Shown here piece after piece: positions 42,402 through 50,343 of a stretch of DNA of 51,902 bases (positions within the stretch are counted from its first letter, which is position 1; each line of letters starts with the position of its first letter). Source of the stretch: Methanobacteriota archaeon. GTDB lineage: Archaea > Thermoplasmatota > Poseidoniia > Poseidoniales > Poseidoniaceae. A program made the translations under genes and the position numbers. A model generated the notes under the pieces. That model had not been told where the DNA came from. It saw nothing but the letters and a program-made list of their open reading frames with translations, and did not search any database. Location of the stretch: assembly GCA_018623995.1 (NCBI GenBank), contig JAAZUV010000001.1:1-51902 (forward strand), in the 5' to 3' direction.

Positions 42402-45400
42402 TCATGGCTGTTTCCCTAATCGATCAAGGTATTGTTGGCCGTAATGCACCCATTGCTCCATCGACCATCCTGCCGGAAGACCCTCTTCGGGGAGTGGTGG
42501 TCCTGAGTTTACAGGTGAATCTTGACTAACGACTTTTTCATCGACAGGGGCAGATGGTTGAACTAATGGTTGCTGCGATATTGGAGGGCCTGCAACAAAG
42601 ACTTCGTCTTCCTCAACTGGGATTCTTTGTCGACGAATGACAAAGAGAATTGCTGCAAGTACGATGAACCCGAGGACCGATGCAACAAGGGTTGGTCCAT
42701 TGAGATTCTTTGAGAGGAATGATTCCTGTTGTGCGGGCCGTTCGAAGCTGAATGTTCGCGCATCTGTGAATTCTATTACCCCATCCGTTGTTGATGCACG
42801 GATAAGAACATCACCATTGTAGGAACCTCCTAATCTCTGTACTTGGCATCGTATGTCTTTCAGGCTCTCCGTGCTTCTTGAATAAGGCAATGAAACGTTC
42901 GTTTGCTCGTTGGTTGCTACGAGTGTCCCATCGCACGTAACTTGCCAGTTGTCTGGATGGGAAATGGCGTAAGAGACGTCTTCTGATTGCGTCGAATAAC
43001 TCGTCAGGTTTAGCCAAAATTCACCAAAAGTCACATCCGTTTGATTGTCCTGTGATGACAGCTCCATTGCAATCTTTCTCTGCTGATCGACCGTAATCAA
43101 TGTCTGACGCTCAATACGAACGATTTCACCTTCTGCATCCATGCCTCCTTCGACAAACACGGTTACAACAATTCGCGTGTTGAGTGGAACATTATCTCCA
43201 ACAACAACATCAACAAAAATTGTCTTTGTGGAGCCGGCGCTCATCGGAAACGTCAGAATGTTGCCGGATTCGGATGTAGGCCCGCCAACGCCAGCGGTTA
43301 GGAAGGCGACAACATCGCTTGTCGGCGGGGAAGTAGAAAGATCGAAACCAACATCCATACTTGATTCCAGAGCGTTTCCGATGTTTGTAACAGTGCCATT
43401 GAGTGAGACAGTCGTACCAACCATGGCGTGATAATCGAGTGATGACCCATTGTATTCTGGATACTTAACGCTACCAGTGATCATATCGATTGAAACATGA
43501 TTGTCTGAGAACTCAATATCTTGCCCTTCTGGGTGAAGTTCGAGTGTGATGGTGTGGAATTCCCCAGCTGCTTCCGTCATGGGAACCTCCAACAATACGT
43601 CGAATTCAATGGAATTCTCTCCTGAATATACAACTCCTAAGTCGATGCTGTTTGTTTCCTGAATCACTCCATCCACTCGAATTGAGTAGGTCCAGGATTC
43701 AGGTGCATCGACAAGACGTATCGTTGCACTTGTCGGACCATTTCCGTTGTTGATTGCCTCGAGTCCAATAATCGTCGTAGCGCCTGGTTTGAGCACCGAC
43801 TCCGAATCAACCATGAGCAGTTCCACATCGTACAACGTCTCAATCACAATGTTGCTGTATTCTGGCCCGTCGTATTGCATCCCACTTCGTGTTGAAGTGA
43901 GAATTGGATTGAATGTAGGGGCAACGTCGTTTGCCTGAGCGTTCTCAGGTGCCGTCACTGCAATGTAGAACGATGCACTAGACTCGGGATTAATCACGAT
44001 TGACGGACGTTGTTCAGCTTCAATCTTCCATCCAATCGCTTCGATGAAGTCAACAGATAAATCAAAACTATCCTGGCGTGTTGCCTGGTTTGTAATAGTG
44101 TATTGAATTTCAACTCTCTCTCCAGACGATAACATCGTTGTATCCATCGCATCGATATCAAGTTCAATCAAAGCATTGGATATCATCGATGCTTGGATGA
44201 CAATCGATTCAGTGAGGGTTCGTGAGGTGTCATTTTGAGCTGTCATCGTCAACCAAAAGTCGCCTGTTTTTTCAGGCGTCTCTCCAGCTGGTACCGTCAT
44301 GATGAGTTTGACAGATTGTATTTGGTTCGGTATGAGTCGAATGGATGGGGATTGGTCAAACGCAAGATTGACACTCCAACCAGCATCCAACGATTTTGGT
44401 GCTGTTTGTAGATCAAAGACATCGGTTGCTTGACCTACGTTTTCGACATCAATGAAGAAGGCGCACGATGAACCTGGTGCACATTTTGGTTTTGTTTCGG
44501 GAATATGAATGAATGGAATTCGATCTGCTGAAACTTGATACTGCATTGACTCTTCGACGGAGAAACTTGGATTCTGCAAACTACTGGCTGCAAATGTGAG
44601 AGGTACGAAACCAACTGTTGCATTCGGACTTGGTTGTAACTTTACATCGATTTGACGCGATTCACCGGGAAGGAGACGAACACCTGTGTTTGGATTCACA
44701 CCCGCACCACTTGGGAACGAAAACGCAACATTCCAATCATTCGGAAGATTTGGAACTGAGGGCACCAATGAATCACTTATGTTTCCTGTGTTGGTGAGTT
44801 CCAACCGAATTTTGCCCCAAGCGCCTGGTATGGAGCCGTCAGTGAAGATACCTGTGACGTCGACGTTGTATTCTTCAGTTCTCGCAGCTTGGTCATAAAC
44901 AAGAACAAAATCATCAAACCAGTATCCTACATCAGTTCCGGCTGAATCACTCGTAAACGTAAATTTGAATCGAGAATTTGAATGGAAGTGAGAATTCACA
45001 TCGGCTGGAATCAATGGTGTGGTGTGGCCCATGTGGTTGTTTGAAATCGTTTGCCAGTTGGCGAGTGTCGCTCCGACAGTGCCTGCAATGGTTGCCAAAT
45101 CATCCCACGCGCCTTGGTTATTTAGCGCATAGACTTTCATGTTGTCATTGACTTGTGCACTACCCGTGTAAAAGAACGTCAAACCGTTTGTTCTGGTAGG
45201 ATTCGCCACGATATCACTCATGTCCATGATTGGTGTCATGAGATCCGTCAGCAAATTGTTGCCATAATTACCAGACTGCCCTTGTCCTACGTGGCATGCT
45301 TGACCCATGCTCAGAGCTGTGTCTGAGTTTGTACCCCAATACGACCCAGCGTTCCAACCAACGAGAGATGTACAGGTGAAATACATCGTTGCAACCGTAT

Positions 45401-45926
45401 AGTGGCGGTTGAATGCATCGTTGGATGGATTGTCATCTATACCTTGGAACGACGGCGTGATCACAAGCGAATGATTCCCGGAATAGTTGACGAAGACGTT
45501 GTAGAATGTTGCTGTACCTTGGCCGCTTGAAGCAAGACTGTTCATCGTTACTGTCCTGTTTGCAAGTTCAAATCGTTCGTACTCGTTGTGTAGAATCAAC
45601 AGATTGACTGTGATGATCCCGGAAGCAGTGTTTCCGTCATTTCGAACCGTTACCTCGATATCCATTGGTGTAGCATTAACAGAGTCAACGACGTAGAGAT
45701 TCTTTGGCCGATCAAAGCCCAATATCGGATGATTCGAAGAGAACATTTTGTATTGAGATTCATCACTTGGATTTGAATACGAAATTGAGACATCGGTTGC
45801 TGAGAGATCGATGCCGCTGTTTTTCGGGCTGCTAGGCTGTTGTTGAACATCGAGCAATTCAGTGTTTGAGATGGGCTGAAGAACCAGCAGAAGAATCAGC
45901 AGTCCGGCCACACCAAACCTTGGCAT
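42402..45926 (-). CDS. Giant surface protein with CARDB/NEW3-like beta domains and C-terminal membrane anchor
   Basis: A 1174-aa exported protein. The start at 45926 gives a clean signal peptide (FGVAGLLILLLVLQPIS); the open frame runs 56 codons further up, but that part overlaps the upstream gene and reads as coding shadow. The body is a string of beta-sandwich domains with CARDB/NEW3 features, such as IEVTVRNDGNTASGIITVNL, IRLELTNTGNISD, FFIDVENVGQATDVFDLQ and IIGLEAINNGNGPTSATI. An N-terminal part (about residues 150-360) looks like a protease-associated or concanavalin-like insert (VGYWFDDFVLVYDQA). One helix near residue 1080 (LVASVLGFIVLAAILFVI) anchors it. The cytosolic tail ends with LPAGWSMEQWVHYGQQYL. 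It is probably a large surface adhesin or structural protein. Confidence 0.83.
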   Translation of the reverse strand: MPRFGVAGLLILLLVLQPISNTELLDVQQQPSSPKNSGIDLSATDVSISYSNPSDESQYKMFSSNHPILGFDRPKNLYVVDSVNATPMDIEVTVRNDGNTASGIITVNLLILHNEYERFELANRTVTMNSLASSGQGTATFYNVFVNYSGNHSLVITPSFQGIDDNPSNDAFNRHYTVATMYFTCTSLVGWNAGSYWGTNSDTALSMGQACHVGQGQSGNYGNNLLTDLMTPIMDMSDIVANPTRTNGLTFFYTGSAQVNDNMKVYALNNQGAWDDLATIAGTVGATLANWQTISNNHMGHTTPLIPADVNSHFHSNSRFKFTFTSDSAGTDVGYWFDDFVLVYDQAARTEEYNVDVTGIFTDGSIPGAWGKIRLELTNTGNISDSLVPSVPNLPNDWNVAFSFPSGAGVNPNTGVRLLPGESRQIDVKLQPSPNATVGFVPLTFAASSLQNPSFSVEESMQYQVSADRIPFIHIPETKPKCAPGSSCAFFIDVENVGQATDVFDLQTAPKSLDAGWSVNLAFDQSPSIRLIPNQIQSVKLIMTVPAGETPEKTGDFWLTMTAQNDTSRTLTESIVIQASMISNALIELDIDAMDTTMLSSGERVEIQYTITNQATRQDSFDLSVDFIEAIGWKIEAEQRPSIVINPESSASFYIAVTAPENAQANDVAPTFNPILTSTRSGMQYDGPEYSNIVIETLYDVELLMVDSESVLKPGATTIIGLEAINNGNGPTSATIRLVDAPESWTYSIRVDGVIQETNSIDLGVVYSGENSIEFDVLLEVPMTEAAGEFHTITLELHPEGQDIEFSDNHVSIDMITGSVKYPEYNGSSLDYHAMVGTTVSLNGTVTNIGNALESSMDVGFDLSTSPPTSDVVAFLTAGVGGPTSESGNILTFPMSAGSTKTIFVDVVVGDNVPLNTRIVVTVFVEGGMDAEGEIVRIERQTLITVDQQRKIAMELSSQDNQTDVTFGEFWLNLTSYSTQSEDVSYAISHPDNWQVTCDGTLVATNEQTNVSLPYSRSTESLKDIRCQVQRLGGSYNGDVLIRASTTDGVIEFTDARTFSFERPAQQESFLSKNLNGPTLVASVLGFIVLAAILFVIRRQRIPVEEDEVFVAGPPISQQPLVQPSAPVDEKVVSQDSPVNSGPPLPEEGLPAGWSMEQWVHYGQQYLDRLGKQP

Positions 45927-45955
45927 GGCGGTTAATCCGCTCCTATGTATTTGAT

Positions 45956-46849
45956 TTATTCGCTCGAGGAGTCTTCGTTGGCGAGTCTCAACTTTTCCTC
46001 GTTTTTCCGTTCCTTTGCACGAGCAGCAAAGTAGACCGTAAAGGATGGAATCAAAACCATTGAAAAACATCCAACGACTGCTGCGAGAGCCCAAAGGAAC
46101 TCAGTAGCCGCATCGATTTCAAACAGTTCTACACTCGCAAAAGCCTCGTTGACAGTGTAAACGTTGACTTGAGGCTGAACCGATTTGTTTCCAGGCTCTG
46201 TAATCTGGATGATGATTTGGGAGGGGGAGTGTGTGTAGTTGATTTCACTGCGTGCTAACGATTCCGCTTCACCAAGTGAATCGGCGAAGACTGTGCCATT
46301 CGATCGCCGTGCGGGATCAGTAGAGGTTAGCGATTGAATGTTTACTTCACTTGATTCAGCTTCAACCTCAATCGATTCTCCGTATACACAGTGTTCGGAA
46401 CATCGGAAATCAACAGTTTTACCATCGACGACAACCTCCGCATCATCAACACCAAGGAATGGGTGGGAATACAATTTACCGTCGTTTGTCATTTTGACAA
46501 CCGCTCCACTTGCCAAATCAGTGACAGTCATGTTGACCCACGTGAGATTTGCACCATCGGCAGACACGGTACCAATCCATGTTGTTTCGTTGTTCTGGAC
46601 GATCTTTGTCAATTCGAGATTCTCAAACGATGAATCCGTTGCTTCGGTTTCGTAGATGTAATAGCTTGGAGAAATTGTGGCTCCATACACTGCATATGAC
46701 AACAAAATGATGAGTGTTAATGATAACCCAATGAGCGTTCTCAAGAGGTTCGGGTTTTGGGCCAACGCCTTCTTCATCAACCAATCCAAAACCCAGCCAT
46801 TCATGAACACTTGCACGTGGCCAAAAACACAATGATGCTCTTCATTCAT
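45956..46849 (-). CDS. Membrane protein with beta-rich ectodomain, two helices
   Basis: A 297-aa protein I cannot assign. It has a short N-terminal part, a hydrophobic helix (LIGLSLTLIILLSYAVYGATI, about residues 40-60), a beta-rich extracytoplasmic region of about 175 residues with N-x-S/T sites and a Cys pair in FRCSEHCVYG, and a second helix near the C terminus (WALAAVVGCFSMVLIPSFTVYFAA, about 250-273) followed by a basic/acidic tail. Two-helix topology places both ends in the cytosol. The start is uncertain (ATG at 46849, 46804 or 46774). It directly precedes the giant surface protein on the same strand and is divergent from the ribosomal operon, so it may help assemble or anchor that protein. 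Confidence 0.6.
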   Translation of the reverse strand: MNEEHHCVFGHVQVFMNGWVLDWLMKKALAQNPNLLRTLIGLSLTLIILLSYAVYGATISPSYYIYETEATDSSFENLELTKIVQNNETTWIGTVSADGANLTWVNMTVTDLASGAVVKMTNDGKLYSHPFLGVDDAEVVVDGKTVDFRCSEHCVYGESIEVEAESSEVNIQSLTSTDPARRSNGTVFADSLGEAESLARSEINYTHSPSQIIIQITEPGNKSVQPQVNVYTVNEAFASVELFEIDAATEFLWALAAVVGCFSMVLIPSFTVYFAARAKERKNEEKLRLANEDSSSE

Positions 46850-46867
46850 GAGGGTTAATCGCCCGCT

Positions 46868-46880
46868 TTATTCAAATAGG
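46868..46880 (+). promoter_or_regulatory. Possible TATA element of the ribosomal operon
   Basis: An A/T-rich block TTTATTCAAATAG lies about 33-45 nt upstream of the S19e start codon and could be the TATA box. A transcript from about 46897 would have a short leader ending in GGTG close to the ATG. The 63-bp gap is shared with the divergent membrane-protein gene. The match is weak. Confidence 0.3.
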
Positions 46881-46912
46881 GGAGATAAGTCGCAGGGTTG
46901 CTTGGTGTAGTT

Positions 46913-47407
46913 ATGACGACGTTTTACGATGTTCCTGCTAATTTCCTGATTCCTGCTCTCGCAGAGCAATTGAAGAGCAATGCTGCGATTTCGATGCCTG
47001 ACTGGGCAGATGTTGTCAAGACTGGTTCCTCCCGTGAGCGCCCTCCGACTCAAACGGACTGGTGGCAGACACGTGCTGCTGCACTTTTGCGCAAGATTGC
47101 ACGTCAAGGTCCTATTGGCGTCACAGCGCTCTCCCAAGAGTACGGTGGCCGCAAGAACAACGGTTCCAAACCAAACACACCTGGGGTTGGATCTCGTAAA
47201 GTCATTCGTGCCATTGTTCAGCAACTCGAAGACGCTGGCCTCGTTTCCACTCAACCTGGTCGCTTGGTTGAACCAGAAGGTCGTGAAGCAACACAACTGT
47301 TCAACGGACGTATCATCACTGCCGCTGGCCACAAACTCCTCAATGAAGTCGCACACAGTGTTCGACCACAAGTTGAAGAAGCCTATCCAGGCCTCGACAA
47401 GTACTGA
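46913..47407 (+). CDS. rps19e: Ribosomal protein S19e
   Basis: A 164-aa small-subunit protein found only in archaea and eukaryotes. It reads MTTFYDVPANFLIPALAEQL and continues with PDWADVVKTGSSRERPP, WWQTRAAALLRKIARQGPIG and RKVIRAIVQQLEDAGLV, all standard S19e blocks; its C terminus ends with GRIITAAGHKLLNEVA. The ATG at 46913 is chosen; the frame also contains a TTG 15 nt upstream. It is the first gene of a ribosomal/translation operon. S19e is needed for small-subunit maturation. Confidence 0.96.
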   Translation: MTTFYDVPANFLIPALAEQLKSNAAISMPDWADVVKTGSSRERPPTQTDWWQTRAAALLRKIARQGPIGVTALSQEYGGRKNNGSKPNTPGVGSRKVIRAIVQQLEDAGLVSTQPGRLVEPEGREATQLFNGRIITAAGHKLLNEVAHSVRPQVEEAYPGLDKY

Positions 47408-47421
47408 ATGGATGTGAGAAT

Positions 47422-47787
47422 TTGACGACTGCTGCCGATGATTCGATGGAACTCGAAGCGTTCCGTCAACGTCGACAGATGGAACTCCAGCAACAACTTG
47501 AACAGCAAGCCCAGCAGCAAGCAGCCGCAGAAGCTGAATCGCATGTACAAGCGCAAGAACAGCAAGCACTCGATCAAGCAATGAAGACGATTCTCACGTC
47601 GGAAGCACGTAGCCGTCTCACAAATATTTCATTGGTTGATGCCAACAAAGCAGATCTCATGAAGCGACAACTTGTTTCACTTCATGAGCAACAAAAAATT
47701 TCCATTCCAGTCAACGATGAACAGTTGAAGAGAATCTTAGCAAGCCTATCCAAGAGCCGCAGAGATGCGTCGATCCGTCGAATGTAA
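47422..47787 (+). CDS. PDCD5-family nucleic acid-binding protein
   Basis: A 121-aa archaeal homologue of PDCD5/TFAR19. A charged, Gln-rich N-terminal helix (LEAFRQRRQMELQQQLEQQA) precedes the conserved core ILTSEARSRLTNISLVDANK, then KRQLVSLHEQQKI and the C-terminal LKRILASLSKSRRD. The family binds DNA in vitro; its cellular role in archaea is unclear, but the gene is almost always adjacent to S19e, as here. The start is a TTG with GTGAGAA upstream; an ATG 24 nt later is an alternative. It is part of the ribosomal operon. Confidence 0.92.
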   Translation: MTTAADDSMELEAFRQRRQMELQQQLEQQAQQQAAAEAESHVQAQEQQALDQAMKTILTSEARSRLTNISLVDANKADLMKRQLVSLHEQQKISIPVNDEQLKRILASLSKSRRDASIRRM

Positions 47788-47802
47788 GAGGGGTGCTCGA
47801 AT

Positions 47803-47958
47803 ATGTCAAAAAATAAACCAGCAGCAAAGAAAATTCGCCTGATGAAGGCAGGAAAGCAGAACCGTCGTGTCCCTGTATGGGTCATGCTAAAAACGAACAG
47901 AAACACAGTGTCGCATCCAAAGCGTCACCACTGGCGACGTAGCAAGTTGCAACGATGA
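47803..47958 (+). CDS. rpl39e: Ribosomal protein L39e
   Basis: A 51-aa, highly basic protein lining the large-subunit exit tunnel. It starts MSKNKPAAKKIRLMKAGKQN and ends NTVSHPKRHHWRRSKLQR, with the conserved P-x-W-V-x-x-K-T-N segment (PVWVMLKTN) in the middle. It begins 15 nt after PDCD5, and its stop TGA is part of the L31e ribosome site (TGAGGTGAT). Confidence 0.96.
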   Translation: MSKNKPAAKKIRLMKAGKQNRRVPVWVMLKTNRNTVSHPKRHHWRRSKLQR

Positions 47959-47969
47959 GGTGATTGATT

Positions 47970-48248
47970 ATGGCAAGAGCAGCAACATCTGAATTGGTCG
48001 TACCGCTACGAAAAGCATGGAACATCACCCGTTTCAAGCGAGCACCTCGTGCTATCCAAATTATCCGCGACGAAGTTATTCGTCATCTCAAAGTTCTTCC
48101 AGAAGAGGAGATTTACATCGATCCATCCGTCAACGAGAAAATCTGGGAACGTGGAATCGAGAATCCTCCACGAAAGATTCGCCTGACTGTGATTCGTCAT
48201 GATGAACCAGATATTCCAATCGAAGTCAAATTGTATGAGGAGGCCTGA
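47970..48248 (+). CDS. rpl31e: Ribosomal protein L31e
   Basis: A 92-aa large-subunit protein of archaea and eukaryotes. Conserved blocks are VVPLRKAWNITRFKRAPRAI, VIRHLKV and IYIDPSVNEKIWERGIENPP, ending KIRLTVIRHDEPD. The ATG at 47970 is set by a perfect archaeal Shine-Dalgarno, GAGGTGAT, 5 nt upstream; this site overlaps the L39e stop codon, so the two are coupled. Confidence 0.97.
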   Translation: MARAATSELVVPLRKAWNITRFKRAPRAIQIIRDEVIRHLKVLPEEEIYIDPSVNEKIWERGIENPPRKIRLTVIRHDEPDIPIEVKLYEEA

Positions 48249-48250
48249 AT

Positions 48251-48442
48251 ATGGGAAACATTCGTCCTAGTTTTATTAAAATTCGAGCAATTCGTTTGGT
48301 TGAAGAACACGGTGAAAAGTTCACTGATGACTTTGATCACAACAAGAAAATGGTCGAAGAACTCACCGATGTGAGTACCAAAAAGTTGCGAAACTGGATC
48401 GCTGGTTACGTGACTCGATACCGACAACGTCGAACTGATTGA
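48251..48442 (+). CDS. rps17e: Ribosomal protein S17e
   Basis: A 63-aa small-subunit protein. The whole chain matches the family: it begins MGNIRPSFIKIRAIRLVEEH, continues KFTDDFDHNKKMVEELT and ends with STKKLRNWIAGYVTRY. It is 2 nt from the L31e stop, and GGAGG near the L31e end serves as ribosome site. Confidence 0.95.
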   Translation: MGNIRPSFIKIRAIRLVEEHGEKFTDDFDHNKKMVEELTDVSTKKLRNWIAGYVTRYRQRRTD

Positions 48443-48449
48443 TGGGGAT

Positions 48450-48677
48450 TTGAGCGTGCCCATCTGGGTTGACTGGAATCGAACTCCAGTTTCTGTCCAC
48501 GGTCCTGATGAAGCAGCGCTAGAGCAACTCATCATGCATCTACGAAACACGCACAACGTCCGTCGACGGTCGCTGGTTATGCAAGACAGGGAGAACGGCG
48601 GCTATCTGTTCTTCATTTATCAGGCATGCAATCCTCTTTGGATTGCAGAGTATCTTCAGAATTCGGAGGAAGAATGA
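48450..48677 (+). CDS. Small unknown protein in the ribosomal operon
   Basis: A 75-aa soluble protein (VDWNRTPVSVHGPDEAALE at the N terminus, GGYLFFIYQACNPLWIAEYL near the C terminus) that I cannot place in a family. It is not L18a/LX, which the neighbourhood might suggest. The start may be the TTG at 48450 or the GTG at 48456; a GGGG stretch precedes both. The predicted pattern is beta-alpha-beta-alpha. The stop overlaps the methyltransferase start region, and a GGAGG inside its last codons is that gene's ribosome site. Tight packing between S17e and the methyltransferase supports a real gene, perhaps a translation or tRNA-modification accessory. Confidence 0.6.
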   Translation: MSVPIWVDWNRTPVSVHGPDEAALEQLIMHLRNTHNVRRRSLVMQDRENGGYLFFIYQACNPLWIAEYLQNSEEE

Positions 48678-49513
48678 TGGGCGAACGTAGTGATGTCCCC
48701 CTGCCTCATTCCGAATACACATTGCATGTTGTAATGATCGGTACCGAACATCCTGGCAACCTTGGTGCGGTTTGTCGTTCGTTGCTGAATCACGGATTTG
48801 ACTCGTTACGACTGGTTCAACCAAAGTGTCACCCGGATGATATCGAAGCTCGCAATCGTGCAAAACATGCAGGAAGAGTCCTCGATTCCTGCAAAATTTT
48901 CGATTCATTCGAACAAGCGGTCGCAGATTGTTCCCTTGTCGTTGGAACGTCAGGAAAAAGAGAAATTGGTGAAAAAACCCAGAAGCGTCACTTCATGTAT
49001 CCTTGGGAATTTGCAGAAAGAATCGAATCGACTCAACAATCGGTTGCTTTGATCTTTGGTGAGGAAGGAAAAGGATTGAGTACAGAGGATCTACTTCGCT
49101 GTGACTACCTTGTTACGTTACCTACATGGGAAGGATATCCAATTACAAATCTCAGCCATGCTGTACATACATTGACATACGAACTTCATCGTAATCGTGT
49201 CCTTGCTCTACAGGGTATAGATAATGCATTGCCAGATATCGTTCCTATCGAACGGTCCATCTCACCAGAGCAACGGAAAGTTCTCCGTAAAGCCATTCAA
49301 GATATTGCCCAATTTCTACCAGGCGGTGATGAACGTCGAATCTCCTTCACACATTCACTCACACGAGCATTGCAACGGTCCGGACTTGAAACAGATCAAA
49401 CAAACCGATTGATTGGAGGTTTCGTCGATGCATCAACAGCTCTTGAATTTGCAACGAAAAATAGTGAATGGAAGTCCACTCGACGCCGGCGAGTCATCTT
49501 GGAAGAAGAGTGA
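48677..49513 (+). CDS. trmJ: SpoU-family RNA 2'-O-methyltransferase (TrmJ-like)
   Basis: A 278-aa SPOUT enzyme using S-adenosylmethionine to methylate ribose 2'-O in tRNA (archaeal TrmJ acts at position 32). Motif 1 is GTEHPGNLGAVCRSLLNHGF, with LRLVQPKCHPDDIEARNRAK next; the trefoil-knot motifs are VALIFGEEGKGLSTEDL and LVTLPTWEGYPITNLSHAV. The C-terminal 90 residues form the helical extension typical of TrmJ. The ATG at 48677 sits 7 nt after GGAGG; an ATG 3 nt earlier is equally in frame. It is the last gene of the ribosomal operon. The 3' end abuts the convergent queD stop with no gap. A different RNA target cannot be excluded. Confidence 0.88.
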   Translation: MGERSDVPLPHSEYTLHVVMIGTEHPGNLGAVCRSLLNHGFDSLRLVQPKCHPDDIEARNRAKHAGRVLDSCKIFDSFEQAVADCSLVVGTSGKREIGEKTQKRHFMYPWEFAERIESTQQSVALIFGEEGKGLSTEDLLRCDYLVTLPTWEGYPITNLSHAVHTLTYELHRNRVLALQGIDNALPDIVPIERSISPEQRKVLRKAIQDIAQFLPGGDERRISFTHSLTRALQRSGLETDQTNRLIGGFVDASTALEFATKNSEWKSTRRRRVILEEE

Positions 49514-49963
49514 TTATGCGTACCATGATGCCCAGCTTTTCGGGGTTTCACGGACGTGCATAGCAACAAGTCGCAGCCGATTTCCATACGCAGTCTGAAT
49601 GTGTGGTTGCACTTGTTCGTACGCCCATTTTGCAAGATTTTCTGCAGTTGGAATGAAGGGAACGACAACAGTTCGATGTTCCGATGATAAACCGGACAAC
49701 ACGTTACGGGCTTCTTCATCGCCTTCGTACACAACGAACGCGTGATCTACGACATCATGAATGTGGACGGTTAGAATGTGACTGACGTCACTGAAATCCA
49801 TCAGCATCCCTTCTTCACTTACACCTGTCGTTTCTACAATATCGCCTTCAATTTCTGCCTCGAAACGATAGCGGTGTCCGTGGAAATGTCTACATTTACT
49901 CTTGTGATTAGGCACGCGGTGACCTGTATCAGTTTCTACATATCGTCGGATTCTTGTTGTCAT
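49514..49963 (-). CDS. queD: 6-carboxytetrahydropterin synthase QueD
   Basis: A 149-aa enzyme of the preQ0 pathway, converting dihydroneopterin triphosphate to 6-carboxytetrahydropterin. Zinc-binding histidines are H15 (TGHRV) and H28/H30 in CRHFHGHRYRF, and the catalytic Cys24 lies in the same motif (C-x3-HGH), which separates QueD from human-type PTPS by spacing. MDFSDVSHIL and DHAFVV are further family blocks, followed by PTAENLAKWAYEQV. The start ATG overlaps the msrB stop by 4 nt (ATGA). It is the last gene of the folE-queE-queC-msrB-queD unit, which feeds archaeosine in tRNA. Confidence 0.95.
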   Translation of the reverse strand: MTTRIRRYVETDTGHRVPNHKSKCRHFHGHRYRFEAEIEGDIVETTGVSEEGMLMDFSDVSHILTVHIHDVVDHAFVVYEGDEEARNVLSGLSSEHRTVVVPFIPTAENLAKWAYEQVQPHIQTAYGNRLRLVAMHVRETPKSWASWYA

Positions 49964-50343
49964 TGTTTCACCTCAAATCGCATAGCAGCGCTATTGATGC
50001 AATATCGTTCTCCACCATGTTTGCGTGGGCCATCGTTGAACACATGTCCCAGATGAGCATCACACGAACCACATCGAACCTCAACGCGAGTCATACCATG
50101 TGAAGTATCGATAATTCGAGATATTGCAGCATCATGATGTTCGCTGTGAAAAGCCGGCCACCCACATCCTGAGTCAAATTTCATTTGATCTGTGAATAAT
50201 TTGGTATCGCAAACGATGCAATAGTAATCGCCTGGTCGATATTCTTTGTTTAACGCACCAGTAAAAGGCCTCTCAGTGCCATTTTGCTGCGTCACATAGT
50301 ACGAGATTTCAGATAAGGCAGCAATACGTTCATCAAGATTCAT
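49960..50343 (-). CDS. msrB: Peptide methionine-(R)-sulfoxide reductase
   Basis: A 127-aa repair enzyme reducing methionine-R-sulfoxide. Structural zinc is bound by two CxxC pairs (Cys42/Cys45 in YCIVC and Cys91/Cys94 in CGSC). The catalytic Cys115 is in ERYCINSAAMRF. GCGWPAFHSEH and HLGHVFNDGP are hallmark segments. The start at 50343 follows a GGGAGGG ribosome site. The frame is open for 160 codons upstream, but that stretch is the shadow of queC and is not MsrB-like. It sits between queC and queD without an obvious pathway link; oxidative repair may simply be co-expressed. Confidence 0.95.
   Translation of the reverse strand: MNLDERIAALSEISYYVTQQNGTERPFTGALNKEYRPGDYYCIVCDTKLFTDQMKFDSGCGWPAFHSEHHDAAISRIIDTSHGMTRVEVRCGSCDAHLGHVFNDGPRKHGGERYCINSAAMRFEVKQ

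Noticed and set aside
45927..46094. Longer start for the giant surface protein
   Set aside because: It would put 56 cytosol-like residues before a clear signal peptide and overlap the upstream gene.
48450..48677. Ribosomal protein L18a/LX, expected near L39e and L31e
   Set aside because: The sequence lacks the LX start (KVFRVxG) and core residues.
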